From the NCBI RefSeq assembly GCF_033115175.1, contig NC_084834.1, positions 90,911,808 to 90,975,807 on the forward strand: DNA of 64,000 nt, in the 5' to 3' direction. A program made the translations under genes and the position numbers. A model generated the notes under the pieces. That model saw nothing but the letters and a program-made list of their open reading frames with translations. It made no database searches and was not told the origin of the DNA. This stretch comes from Lepus europaeus. Taxonomy: Eukaryota; Chordata; Mammalia; Lagomorpha; Leporidae. Below, one piece after another: positions 1-10,837 of the stretch. The first letter of the stretch is position 1; each line of letters starts with the position of its first letter.

Positions 1-117
1 GGTACATTAGCAGGGAACTGGATTGTAAGTAGAGCAGCTGGGACTTGAACTGGTACCCTTATGGGATGCTGGAACTGGAGGTGGCAGCTTTACTTGCTAT
101 GCCACAGTGCCAGCCCC
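1..117 (-). mobile_element. CSINE head, cut by the window start
   Basis: Read on the minus strand, this begins with the typical CSINE head (GGGGCTGGCACTGTGGCATAGCAAGTAAAGC) and runs into the tRNA-like region. Only the 5' part of the SINE lies inside the window. CSINEs are tRNA-derived, non-coding RNA polymerase III elements moved by L1 proteins and are specific to lagomorphs, so this is the first clue to the host. Confidence 0.85.
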
Positions 118-263
118 AATGGTCATCTTTCCAATAATTGGTATTTGTAAAGCTGGATATTTACATACACAAGAATAAGATTGTATTCTTCATACCATCA
201 CAAAAATCAACTATAAATGAATTAAAGTCATAAATATAAGTCCTGAAAACATAAAACTTTTTA

Positions 264-2780
264 TTTTTTTTAACTTTTATTTAATGAATATAAATTTCCA
301 AAGTACAGCTTATGGATTACAATGGCTTCCCCCCCATAACTTCCCTCCCACCCACAACCCTCCCCTTTTCCGCTCCCTCTCCCCTTCCATTCACATCAAG
401 ATTCATTTTCACTTCTCTTTATATACAGAAGATCAGTTTAGTATATATTAAGTAAAGATTTCAACAGTTTGCCCTCACATAGCAACACAAAGTGAAAAAT
501 ACTGTTTGAGTACTAGATATTGCATTAAGTCACAATGTATAGCACGTTAAGGACAGAGATCCCACATGAGGAGTAAGTGCACAGTGACTCCTGTTGTTGA
601 CGTAACAAATTGACACTCTTGTTTATGGCATCAGTAATCACCCCAGGCTCTAGTCATGAGTTGCCAAGGCTATGGAAGCCTTTTGAGTTCACCGACTCTG
701 ATCATATTTAGACAAGGTCGTATTCAAAGTGAAAGTTCTCTCTTCCCTTCAGAGAAAGGTACCTCCTTCTTTGATGACCTGTTCTTTCCACTGGGATCTC
801 ACTGGCAGATATCTTTCAGTTAGGTAATTTAATTTTTTTTTTTTTTACACAGTGTCTTGGCTTTCCATGCCTGAAATACTCTCATGGGCTTTTCAGCTGG
901 ATCCGAATGCCTTAAGGGCTGATTCTGAGGCCAGAGTGCTATTTAGGATATCTGCCATTCTTTTTTTTTTTTTATTAAACTTTTATTTAATGAATATAAA
1001 TTTCCAAAGTATAGCTTATGGGTTACAATGGCTTCCCCCCTCCCATAACTTCCCTCCCACCCGCAACCCTCCCCTTTCCCGCTCCCTTTCCCCTTCCATT
1101 CATGTAAAGATTCATTTTCAATTCTCTTTGTATACAGAAGATCAGTTTAGTATATATTAGGTAAAGATTTCAACATTTTGCCCATATAGCAACATAAAGT
1201 GAAAAAACTACCATTGGATTATAGCATTAAATAGCAATGTACAGCACATTAAAGACAGAGATCCTACATAATTTTTTTTTTCAAATTAATTAATTTTCTA
1301 TGCCATTTCCATTTTAACACCAGGTTGGTTTTTTTTTCATTTCCAATTCTCTTTATATACAGAAGATCACTTCAGTATGTAATTAGTAAAGACCTCATCA
1401 GTTTGTGCCCACACAGAAACGCAAAGTATAAAAATACTGTTTCAGTACTAGTTATAGCATCACTTGGCTTTAGACGACACATTAGGGACAGATCCCACAT
1501 GGGGTGTAAGTACACAGTGACTCCTGTTGCTGATTTAACAATTTGACACTCCTGTTCATGGCGTCAGTAATCTCCCTAGGCTCTAGTCATGAGTTGCCAG
1601 GGCTATGGAAGCCTTTAGAGTTCGCTGACTTTGATCTTATTCCGATAGGGTCATAGTCAAAGTGGAAGTTCTCTCCTCCCTTCGGAGAAGGGTACCTCCT
1701 TCTTTGATGGCCCTGTTCTTTCCACTGGGATCTCACTCACAGAGATCATTCATTTAGGTCTTTTTTTTTTCCATGATATCTTGGCTTTCCATGCCTGCTA
1801 TACTCTCATGGGCTCTTCAGCCAGATCTGAATGCCTTGAGTGCTGATTCTGAGGCCAGAGTGTTGTTTAGGACATCTGCCATTCTATGAGTCTGCTGTGT
1901 ATCCCACTTCCCATGTTGGATCTTTCTCTCCCTTTTTGATTCTATCAGTTAGTATTAGCAGATACTTGTCTTGTTTGTGTGATCTCTTTGACTCTTAGAG
2001 CTATCAGAGCTATCAATTGTGAGCTGAAATTGATCACTTGGACTAGTGCGATGGCATTGGTACATGCCATCTTGATGGGATTGTGTTGGAATGTGCCAGG
2101 ATATCTGCCATTCTATGAGTCTGCTGTGTATCTCACTTCCCATGTTGGATCGTTCTCAGACACTAGTCTTGTTTATGTGACCCCTTTGACTCTTAGTCCT
2201 ATCATTATGATCAATTGTGAACAGAAATTGATCACTTGGACTAGTGAGATGGCATTGGTACATGCCACCTTAATGGGATTGTATTGGAATCCCCTGGCAC
2301 ATTTCTAACTCCACCATTTGGGGCTAGTCCGATTGAGCATGTCCCAAATTGTACATCTCCTCCCTCTCTTATTCCCACTCTTATATTTAACAGGGATTAC
2401 TTTTCAGTTAATTTTCAATACTTAAGAATAACTGTGTGTTAATTACAGAATTCAACCGATAGTATTAAGTAGAACAAACAAACAAAAATACTAAGAAGGA
2501 TAACATATTAAGTTGTTCATCAACAGTCAGGGCAAGGGCTGATCAAGTCACCATTTCTCATAGTGTTCATTTCACTTTAACAGGTTTCCTTAAAAGCCCA
2601 TCAACAGTAGACTGGATAAAGAAATTATGGGATATATATTCTATAGAATACTATACAGCAGTAAAAAACAACGAAATCCGGTCATTTGCAACAAAATGGA
2701 GGAATCTGGAAAACATCATGCTGAGTGAATTAAGCCAGTCCCAAAGAGACAAATATCATTTGTTTTCCATGATCGGTGAC
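264..2780 (-). mobile_element. Twin-primed (5'-inverted) L1 insertion
   Basis: From 264 to about 2594 the minus strand reads as an L1 3' UTR ending in the AATAAAAGTTA-poly(A) tail. From about 2595 to 2780 the sequence flips to the plus strand and reads as the last ~190 bases of L1 ORF2, ending at the GGTGACAAC that precedes the ORF2 stop. The two parts are adjacent in a normal L1 (ORF2 end, then 3' UTR) with only about a dozen bases lost. This is the signature of twin priming during reverse transcription. The whole insertion is flanked by a 16-bp perfect direct repeat, AACATAAAACTTTTTA, at 248-263 and 2781-2796. A second L1 (962-2097) is nested in it. Confidence 0.85.
962..2097 (-). mobile_element. 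L1 3'-end copy nested inside another L1
   Basis: This is a 5'-truncated L1 of about 1.1 kb containing only 3' UTR, with its poly(A) tail as a T run at 961-973 on the plus strand. It is flanked by AGGATATCTGCCATTCT at 945-961 and 2098-2114. That sequence belongs to the outer L1, which resumes in register after 2114. The order of events is therefore certain: outer L1 first, this one later. Its 3' UTR has a repeated module in which the stretch around CTGATCTTCTGTATA-AAGAGAATTG occurs twice. The same structure is seen at 46338-47801 and 51107-51682. Confidence 0.88.
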
Positions 2781-3182
2781 AACATAAAACTTTTTAAAGA
2801 CAATAAAGCAAAAGCTCTATGACATTGGTCTGAGAAATAATTTTTGAATATGACCAAAAGATCAGGCATAAGAATAAAAAATAAACAAGCAGAACTACAT
2901 CAAACAAAAAAGTTTGCAGCAAAAGAAGCAATCAACAATATGAAAAGCAATATATGGAATGGATAAAATATTTGCAAATCATCTATATTTCATGAGTGGT
3001 TAATATCTGAAATATATAGGAACTCAAACAACTCAATAGAAAAAAAAAATCATCCTGTTAAAAAAAGACAAAGGATCTCTATAGACATTTCTCAAAAGAA
3101 TACATACAAATAGCCAATAAGTATGTAAAATGCTCAACATCAATAACCATCAGAGAAATGCAAATTGAAACTAAAATAACTT

Positions 3183-3426
3183 GGGGCCAGCTCTGTGGCA
3201 TAGTGGATAAAGCCACCACCTGTAGTGGCGGTATTCCATATGGGCGCCAGTTGGAGACCCGGCTGCTCCATTTCTGATCTGGCTCTCTGCTGTGGCTTGG
3301 TAGGGCAGTGGAGGATGGCCCAAGTCCTTGGGCCCCTGCACCCATGTGGGAGACCTGGAGGAAGCTCCTGGCTCCTGGCTTTGGCTCTGGCCGTTGCGGC
3401 CAATTGGAGAGTGAACCAGCAGATAG

Positions 3427-3478
<52 letters not shown>

Positions 3479-3537
3479 CTGCTTCTGTTTCTGTGTAACT
3501 CTTTCAAGTAAAATAAACAAATCTTTAAAAAAACCCA
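3183..3537 (+). mobile_element. CSINE, full length, inside an old L1
   Basis: A complete plus-strand CSINE: head GGGGCCAGCTCTGTGGCATAGTGGATAAAGCC, the conserved internal run ending in CTCCTGGCTCCTGGCTTTGG, a long pure (CT)n tract at 3430-3474, then the CTTTCAAGTAAAATAAACAAATCTTTAAAAAAA tail. A 10-bp TSD, AAACTAAAAT, is at 3168-3177 and 3538-3547. Long open frames seen here on both strands come from the CT tract and are not genes. Confidence 0.92.
3430..3474 (+). repeat. (CT)n microsatellite inside the CSINE
   Basis: An uninterrupted CT dinucleotide tract of roughly 45 bases at the normal CSINE CT-rich position. It is long and pure enough to be length-polymorphic. Confidence 0.9.
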
Positions 3538-4370
3538 AAACTAAAATTGCATGGTACCTCATACATGTTATGATGGCTATTATCAAAAAGATAAAAGTGT
3601 TAGTGAAGGTATGGAGAAAAAGGAACCTCCATACGTTGTTGGTTGGATGTAAGTTGGTACAGCTATTATGTAAAACAGAGTGGAGGTCCCTCAAAAAGTT
3701 AAAAATAGAACTACCATATGATACAGCATTCCCACTTCTGAATATATATCCACAGGAAATGAGATCAGTATCATGAATAAATATCTCACATGTTCACCGA
3801 CGTCTTGTTCACAATATCCAAGATATAAAAAGCACTTAAATGCTCATCAACAAAGGAATGGAAAAATAAAATATGATGTTAAAATATATGTGAAATATTA
3901 TTCAGTTGTAAAAAGAAGGACATCCTATCACTGGTAACAACATGAATAAACTTGCAGGATATTGTATCAAGTGAAATAAGCAAGGTGCAGAAATACTTCA
4001 TGATCTCACTTATAACTGGAATCTGAAACAATCAAATTCATAGAATCAGTAAATAGCATGGTAGTTGCCAGGGGCTGTGGTAGGGTAGCAGGTAAGATAG
4101 TGGTGTAAGGGGAGATATGTTGGTTGAAGTGTACAAATTTCTACTTAAAAGTTGAGTAAGCTCTGGGGACCTAATGCAGAACATGGTGACTATAGTTAAT
4201 AAATTTTATAACTGAAATTTGCTAATAGAGTAGACCTTAAACATTCTTAACCCTCCTACTACACACACAAAGGAACTATGTGAGGTGATGAATATGTTAA
4301 TTAGCACTCTGTAAGAATACTCTCACTAATTGATTTCAGTAAATACTCACTGCAACTATTATTTTATTAT

Positions 4371-4737
4371 TGCAATTATCTAGTAATATTTAAACATCTT
4401 CGGCACTCCCCAATTTTTATATTTGACCTATCTTAGGCTCTAAAAACGTTTATTTCTTTTCCACACCTAAATATTTATTTTTTTAGTGCTACCTATGATC
4501 CTGCACAATATGCATGTTTCTGTGGTAACTAAATCTGTCACTAGCTGCAAAGAAGCCAGCTGCAAAGATTTTTACAGTGAGATATAAGGTAATATCTATT
4601 GGAAAACTAGTTCTATAAATATGAAATCAATGACAGAAGATGTGTCTTTGGTTAACCTATCAGTGAAGTTAAGTTAATGGCACATTGCCATTCCAATCTA
4701 CAGAAAAGAGCTGAAAGTGAAAATGGCCCAAAGAAAA
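4371..4737. other. No recognised feature
   Basis: AT-rich sequence between the old L1 and the RBM3 pseudogene. I see no gene, RNA or clear repeat in it. Confidence 0.6.
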
Positions 4738-4748
4738 CCAGATCTGTA

Positions 4749-5910
4749 CATTTTTTTTTCAGGTTTCAACTTTTATTCAACTTAGTGAAGAACATCCTAA
4801 ACACCACATGTTGCACAACAGAGTACTTTTTTTTTTCTTCCAGCATTTTTAAAAATAAGACATTCACTAACATTTTGAAGAAGTTCCTCTCTATAACCTG
4901 GGCAGTGTAAAAAGGCTCTAAGTTATCATGTTGATTCAAGTTTCTTGTTAAGTACATTTGGAAATTGCTTCCTGTGATAAACATTGTGTACAGATTTTAA
5001 AAACAAAAATAAAAAGTCTGACCACAGTTTGTGTATTTATTTATTTATTTATTTATTATTTATTCATTTAGTTTTCTGCCCAGAAACAGTGATCTGGAGA
5101 GTCATACTCAGGGCCAGCAAATACCCTAGAATTTATCTTTAAATGGGAGGAAAAAATCTTTACAATAAATAAAACAAAGAACTTTCTAAAAGGTCTTTAA
5201 CAAGCTACCCTTGGTAGGTCAATTTAAAAGTAGAAAAATTAATACACTAAAATGAATGTTTCAGTGCAGCTCCAAAAAATCTTTATCAGTATAAATGTTT
5301 GGAAGGATGATGCTGGCTTAGAAGTATTATTCCTTGTGTATCTACCTTATGTGCACACGCTGCATCTTAGTTGTCATAACTTGTCCCTATAGATTCCTCC
5401 TAAGTAGCGGTCATAACCACCCTGGCTGCCACCATAGTCTTAGCACTGTCCACATCCATGTCCATACCCTGCAGGTGGAGTGTCATACTTGCCGCGCCCA
5501 TAGCCCTGGTTTCCACCACCTCTGGAGTAGCTGCGACCACGCCCATCGGCCCCAAAGGCACCCCCTCTGGTTCCCCAGGGAAACTTGCCTGTGTGGTCCA
5601 CATGGGTCTGAAGACCGTCTGGGGACTCTCCATTTATGGCTCTCATGGCGTCTGTCACGCTCCTGGTTAGTCAAAGTGATGAAGCCAAAACCCTGGGATT
5701 GCTGAGTCTCCCGGTCCTTGACAACGACCACCTCAGAAACAGGCCAGAAGCTGCTGAAATGGTCTTCCAGTGACTGCTCGTCGTGGTTGGAAGTTGAGCC
5801 CTCCAGCGAACAGCTTCCCTTCTTCAGAGAACATGGCAGTGAATTCGAGTCCTGGAAATTAAAAAGTGAAATAACTGGGCCAATGGCGACCTCTCAGGCG
5901 CAGAGAGGAC
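4749..5910 (-). pseudogene. RBM3: RBM3 processed pseudogene (retrocopy), whole insertion
   Basis: This is an intron-less reverse-transcribed copy of an RBM3-like mRNA. On the minus strand it contains a short 5' UTR, the coding region (5834 down to 5367), and about 600 bases of 3' UTR ending in a poly(A) tail, seen as a T run near 4751-4759. The insertion is flanked by an 11-bp direct repeat, CCAGATCTGTA, at 4738-4748 and 5911-5921, as expected for L1-mediated retroposition. A TTTA-rich stretch near 5033-5065 lies in the copied 3' UTR. RBM3 encodes a cold-inducible glycine-rich RNA-binding protein; CIRBP is the close paralogue, but the arginine/glycine-rich tail fits RBM3 better. Confidence 0.88.
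5367..5834 (-). pseudogene. RBM3: RBM3 pseudogene, broken coding region
   Basis: Length (468 bases, about 156 codons) matches the ~157-residue RBM3. The start gives MFSEEGKLFAGGLNF, very close to the RBM3 N-terminus. After about codon 15 one extra base shifts the frame. The RNP1 core is then readable as GFGFITL after VVVKDRETQ. A second frameshift follows near TNQE, after which MRAINGES, the GRGRSYSRGGG run and GYGHG can be read. A stop interrupts the tail, before a region matching GGYDRY and a terminal YDN-stop in another frame. With at least two frameshifts and one premature stop it cannot make RBM3. There are no introns, which confirms a retrocopy. Confidence 0.88.
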
Positions 5911-5967
5911 CCAGATCTGTAAATTTTAAGTCAGATGTCACATAAGTGAAATGACAGTATTTCTTTT

Positions 5968-6200
5968 TTAGTTCTTATTTTGTGCCAGTTACTATTCTAA
6001 CTGCTTTTCATTTATGAATGAATTTAATCTTCATAACAACCCCTGGAATTGGCACTGCTATCATTTTCATTGTATAAATTAACAAAATGAATCACAGAGT
6101 AGTTGAAGACCTTGGCCAATTTCACATGGTTAGTGTGACTTGGACTGGGGGACATTAGCTCTGAAGTCTATGATTCTAACCACTACACAACATTCTCAAC
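5968..6200 (-). mobile_element. MIR SINE relic
   Basis: TGTGCCAGTTACTATTCTAACTGC, then TTAATCTTCATAACAACCCCTGG, then ACCTTGGCCAATTTCACATGG match the MIR core and tail read in reverse. The copy is highly diverged, as expected for a repeat older than the placental mammals. Confidence 0.75.
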
Positions 6201-7254
6201 ACAGTATTAAAGGAAAGTATAATGTATAAATTCTCTGGCTATAACAGAATCATGTAATAGATTTACTAGCTCATCATATAAATTCAATTTCATTATTCCA
6301 TGAATTCATAGCTCAATAAACCAAATCTTGCAGGTTGGAGCAGCACAAAATTCCGTTTGGAAATATATGAACAAGCAGGGAATTCTCCACTTCTCCCAAA
6401 TCATTGCCTTAATCAACAGAAAGCTTTACCAAGTGTAGACATTATCTTTCATTGGAAAATCTAGTTTTCTGTGGTTAATTTTTTAATGCTTCAGAGTCAG
6501 TTTCAATTACCCATGAAAAGGTATAGACCTTATTTATAAAATATTAAAATAGTCCAGTAAAGTTGGGTATAGTTCTCCCATTTAAAAAATATAACTTGAC
6601 CTTAGAGTGCCAACACCTACATTTCAACTCTTTGCTCCAACTCTTCATTTTGCTAAGAGAAAAAGGTCTGTGATTAGAATTGGCTGTAGAAATCTTAGTA
6701 AGTCCAAGAAATCAAGGCCTTTAGACAATATTATAATTCCACAAATTTATATCTCAAAAGATGTGTAGTCATCTCAAGGAAGAACTAGGAGTAATACCTT
6801 ATACCATATTGGTGTTATTGTCTCTAGTGGGAAAAATTGCATTGAAAGCACAATATTCTTAGCTAATAGCAAAATTAAAGTAATTAACAAAAATTGACGC
6901 TCCAAAATGGTCAAAAAAATTAATCATTGCTCCAGTCAATAAAGTAACTACCAGAAATTGAGATGTTATTAGATTGTTCCATAATATTAAATGATTCCAT
7001 AGAAGGAAAAGAAGCTAGAATGAGTAGTGTTAAATTTAAGTATATAATTTTAAGGGCATTACATGAAAGGTTTAAAACTGTTTTTTTGTAAATAACACTC
7101 AAAAGTGTGACTTTAAAATTCTCCTACAGGCTAATACCTAAAGACCAGCATCCTTCTGGCACTTTAAAAATTACTAAAGTCTCTTGGATTAGATGCAGGA
7201 GAGCCTACCTCAGTGTCACATTAAATTCTATATCAAATAGTTTTATTTTAATAT
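6201..7254. other. Single-copy AT-rich DNA
   Basis: I see no gene, RNA gene or clear repeat. Short open frames here lack any recognisable domain and are what chance would give. Confidence 0.6.
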
Positions 7255-7400
7255 CTCTCACTATTCAAATTGTTCATTCCAAAAATATTTGCTACTGACT
7301 CTGCTCCAGTCAGTATATTTGACACTGAGAATATGGAGATGAATAAGGCAGACAACTTTACAATGCCCTTCAGGATTCAATATTCAAACCTCATTCTAAA
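7255..7400 (-). mobile_element. Probable L2 3'-end relic
   Basis: TTCATTCCAAAAATATTTGCTACTGAC...GACACTGAGAATATGGAGATGAATAAGGCAGAC resembles the reversed L2 end (attcaacaaatatttattgag ... ggatacagcagtgaacaa). It is short and diverged. Confidence 0.5.
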
Positions 7401-9004
7401 GAGAATTTAAGATATTAAAATAAAGGAAATTATATCTCTTTACAATATACAAAATGCTTTTCACAGAGATTATTCAGAACTTTTCTATAAAAGAAAGCTC
7501 TTATTTCCTCTTTAGTATGTAAAGAAAATATATCTCAAAATATTAATCTACAATTATTTCACTGTGTATTATCTCATTGTGCAAGAGAGGATTGGATGAT
7601 TGGCCAGGGAATGGATCCCCAAACATTTAGACAGTTGGGGTAATTCTTATTAAACCATCTGGGAAAAAGACAAGAACAACAATGAATATTAGGAGTTGGT
7701 ATAACAGCCAAAATAATGAATTTTAGCTAGTCATTATCCTATTGTAAAACATAGGGCTTCCTACCATATAAGCAGGAGGGTAATATGGGGATAATTTCAT
7801 TCCACATGCAACAGTATCACACTGAGAATGTCCTACTTTTGACATCGGTATCCTGATTTTCTATCTCTTACTTCACCACACACTATTCCCTTTCTTTCAG
7901 TTCATCATCCCATTCATAGCTTTGTTGGCATGGCCTCTTTGATCTATAGCCTTGTTCAGCTATTTCCAAATTGCGTGTAATATCTTAAAATCTTTGTCCC
8001 TTGACTTCTTCAGCCCTGTCATATTTTTATTATGATGGAGAAAATCAGAAACCAAATGCACATTTTTGTTTGCTTTCTTGGCTCCTGGTCCCTGTGCTCT
8101 TCAACCACTCTCTTATTCTTCTCTTATTTCCTCCTTAATGCTTTTACCACTTCTACAGTTTGACAACTTTTTCACATTTCCTAAGGCTCTGTTCCCATTC
8201 CTACTGCTTCAGTATTGTCCCCACCACTTCAACACACCAACTAACTCACCAATTAAGGCCAAATTTTAAAGGCAGATGATTAGTGAAGAGCAGATGTTTA
8301 GTGAAGATATAAAGAGCAGAAGAGTGAAAAAAAAAAGAGACTCTTGGTAGACCACAGCCTGTGTAGTAGTTCTACAATGGGAAACATCCGTAGAAAGTAC
8401 AAGTAGATTTGACATATCAAAGAACTTGATGTGGTGGAACATAAAGACAGTTTCAGAAGTGGGTGTGTCAACTGATAGAGAATCTTAAAACATCATGATT
8501 TAAAGCAAATTAACTGGGATCATATTCTGTTCTTGAAAGGGATGCTATATTATTACTTTTTAAGAGTCTAAAAGAAGATGATTGAAATAGAGAAATCCCA
8601 ATGAAGACCAGTAATGGGTCTTGAAGCTTTCTCTGTATTTACTGTCTTTTTTCTCCTGATTTTCCTCTTTTATTTTTGTTATTAGCATGTTGAAGTTTCC
8701 ATTGGGATGTTGAGATGCGGTTTTATACAACATGTGAAAACCTAACCAAGACCTAAATTTGTATTTAGATTTTTAAGTCAAATATACATATCTAACACAT
8801 ACATACGAAAGTCAATAATGGTTAAAGAGGACAAGCGTTCACTGATTAGATATTTGAGTAATTTATCATTGTATTTGAAATCATGCTGGATTTCTGTCCT
8901 TAATATAACTTAGGACTAGGTGAATGTAAGTATAAGCTACAGTTGTGGGATGTTCTTCCTGACACTCCCCCTATCTGCCTTCTAGAAATGAATCTAGAAG
9001 ATTA
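7401..9004. other. Single-copy DNA, nothing recognised
   Basis: No gene, RNA gene, clear transposon or microsatellite is apparent. A pyrimidine-rich section around 8060-8260 gives a 67-codon frame without a recognisable domain. Confidence 0.55.
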
Positions 9005-9202
9005 GGGACAGATCATAGGCTCCAATGCCATGTATACTGGCTTCAAATCGTAATTCTGTCACATCATGACCAAGAAACAGGGGAAAGTGTCTAATATCAC
9101 AGAGGCATAGTTTTCTCTTTATAAATTTGGGATTTAAAAACAGTTCCTTCTTCATAATCTTGTTAAGAATTAAATTGAAGGATACAGATAAAATGATTTA
9201 TA
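9005..9202 (+). mobile_element. MIR SINE relic
   Basis: Diverged plus-strand MIR-like sequence: GGCTTCAAATCGTAATTCTGTCAC, then a degraded 'gaccttgggcaag' region, then TTTATAAATTTGGGATTTAAA and AAGAATTAAATTGAAGGATACAG. It ends where the mariner transposon begins. Confidence 0.6.
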
Positions 9203-9226
9203 TAAGGAGTCTTTAAAAAGTTCACA

Positions 9227-9588
9227 AAAGTGGCAGAATTGTGGAGTGGCTGATAAAGTCTCCCTCTGTGATGCCAGAATTCCATATGGACACTGGTTTG
9301 AGATTCAGCTGCTCCACTTCTGATCCAGCTCCCTGCTAATACACCTGAGAAGGCAGCAGAAGATTATCCAAGTGCTTGGTCCCCTGTACCCATGTGAGTG
9401 GCCCAGAAGAAGCTCTGGGTTCCTGGCTTTGGCATTCCTCAGCCCTAGCTATTGGAGCCATTTGGGGGGTGAAACAGTGCATGGAAGAATTCATTCTCTG
9501 TCTCTCTGTCTCTCTCTCATGCTCTCACTCTCTCACTCTAATTCTAACTCTAACTCTGCCTTTCAAATAAATAATTTTTTAAAAAGAT
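9227..9588 (+). mobile_element. CSINE inserted in the mariner left end
   Basis: A diverged plus-strand CSINE with a degenerate head (GGCAGAATTGTGGAGTGGCTGATAAAGTC), the conserved internal body (TTCCATATGGACACTGG, CCATGTGAGTGGCCCAG), a CT-rich region and the tail GCCTTTCAAATAAATAATTTTTT. It separates the two halves of the mariner terminal repeat. Its divergence suggests an older CSINE subfamily. Confidence 0.82.
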
Positions 9589-9879
9589 GTTCCTGGAAGA
9601 TGCATATGATGAAAAAAAACTATTCATGGCTAAAAATTTTTGCATCTTTACACCAAAATATACTCATACTAAATTGTTATGTCTGAACTTATAATTTGAA
9701 GCATTGCAAGGGATTAATAATTTCTTTCAAATTTGAAAGGAAATCCTATCAGAGCAATATTCATTCTGGTAAAATTAAAGCAAGAGCAAGAAAAAACATC
9801 AAAGTTTTGAAGCAAGAACCATGAAATAATTGATGCTTTACAAAAAGTTTATAGGGACAATCCTCTAAAGAAATCGACA

Positions 9880-10580
9880 GTTTAATAATCGGTTACTCAT
9901 TTTAGCAAGGGCTAACACCATGTTGAAGTTGAAGGTCATAACCATAGATCACCCACATCAATATGCAAAGAAAAAATTAATCTTCTTTGTGCCCTGATTG
10001 AAGAAAATCAATGATTAACAGCAGAAACAATAGCCAAACACCACAGACATCTCAATTGGTGCTGCTTATGTAATTTTATCTGAAAAATTTAGGCAAATTT
10101 TCTGCCAGATGGGTGCTAAAACTATTGCATCCAGAACAGTCACTGCAGACAAGAACAGAACTTAAAATGAAAATGCTAAACAACTGGGATGAAGATTCTG
10201 AAGCATTTCTTTGAATAACTGGAGCTGGAGATGAAACATGTTTTTACTGGTATGGTCCTGAAGACAAAACATAGTCAACACAATGGCTACTAAGGGGTAG
10301 AAGTGGTCCAGTCAAAGCCAAAACAGATTGGTCAAGAGTAAAGGACATACTGGAAGGTCAAAGAATGATAATATCTCTTTATTAGGAAAGTATTTTGAGA
10401 AGTTAACATATGGTTTTGCAGAAAAACACCTAGGAAATTTCACCAGAGATCATTCTCCATGATGACAAAGTTCCTGTTCATTCCTCTCATTGAAAAAGGA
10501 AAATTTTATTAGTTTCAGCGAAAAATCATTAGGCATCCTCATTACAGTTTGGATTTGGTTCTTACTGACTTCCTTTTGTT
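9880..10580 (+). pseudogene. Mariner transposase pseudogene
   Basis: Mariner signatures can still be read across several frames. GKFSARWVLKLL, from about 10091, corresponds to the family's KVSARWVPRLL. ITGAGDETCFYWYGPEDK, near 10219, corresponds to VTGDETW..YDPETK and holds the first catalytic acid. LHDDKVPVHSS, near 10460, corresponds to LHDNARPH and holds the second. PHYSLDLVLTDFLLF, near 10540, corresponds to PPYSPDLAPSDYHLF and holds the third. Multiple stops and frameshifts make it non-functional. Confidence 0.8.
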
Positions 10581-10837
10581 TCTTAGTATTAAAATAATCT
10601 TTAAAGGGCATCCATTTTTTTTTTCATTTAATAAAGTAAAAAAGACTGCATTGACCTGGTTAAATTCCCAGGATCTTTAGTTCCTTAAGGAACTTAAGGA
10701 TGTACTAAATAACTGTTCTCATTGTGTCTAAATTTTATTGAACATGATGGAACCTATCTTGAGAAAATTTTGTATTTTTTCTTTCTATCTTTTAATTTAA
10801 TTTTTCCACTAACCTCTTGAAGTTGTCTCGTATGATG

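Larger units (their letters stand above)
2797..4370 (+). mobile_element. Old L1 fragment, 3' part of ORF2 and 3' UTR
   Basis: The sequence reads as a strongly decayed L1 ORF2 C-terminal region on the plus strand. It has the familiar stretches for 'rapid fire' L1 tails (AGACATTTCTCAAAAGAA, CATCAGAGAAATGCAAAT, CTACCATATGATACAGCATTCCCACTTCTG), followed by an old-type 3' UTR (ATGGTAGTTGCCAGGGGCTG, CATGGTGACTATAGTTAAT). Stops and indels are frequent. The divergence suggests an ancient mammalian L1M-type copy, older than the lagomorph L1 copies around it. A CSINE interrupts it at 3183-3537. Confidence 0.75.
9203..10837 (+). mobile_element. Decayed mariner DNA transposon
   Basis: The left end reads AGTCTTTAAAAAGTTCAC and, beyond an inserted CSINE, GTTCCTGGAAGATGCATATGATG-AAAAAAACTATTCATGG. 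The right end, TTTTTCCACTAACCTCTTGAAGTTGTCTCGTA, is its inverted partner, so terminal inverted repeats bracket the element next to TA dinucleotides. Inside is a broken transposase gene. Mariners move by cut-and-paste. This one is dead and older than the CSINE that split it. A shorter relative lies at 48746-48871 and an end fragment at 57012-57057. I did not assign the subfamily. Confidence 0.8.

Noticed and set aside
3183..3260. tRNA-like head of CSINEs as a tRNA gene
   Set aside because: CSINEs come from a tRNA but lack an intact cloverleaf and 3' end. The same head recurs in many copies as part of a longer SINE.
3225..3776. Long open frames on both strands (140-184 codons)
   Set aside because: They run through the (CT)n tract of a CSINE and give poly-Ser/Leu or poly-Arg/Glu. 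Low complexity keeps all frames open.
5483..5731. Functional glycine-rich RNA-binding gene
   Set aside because: Frameshifts, an internal stop, no introns, a poly(A) end and a target-site duplication show a retrocopy.
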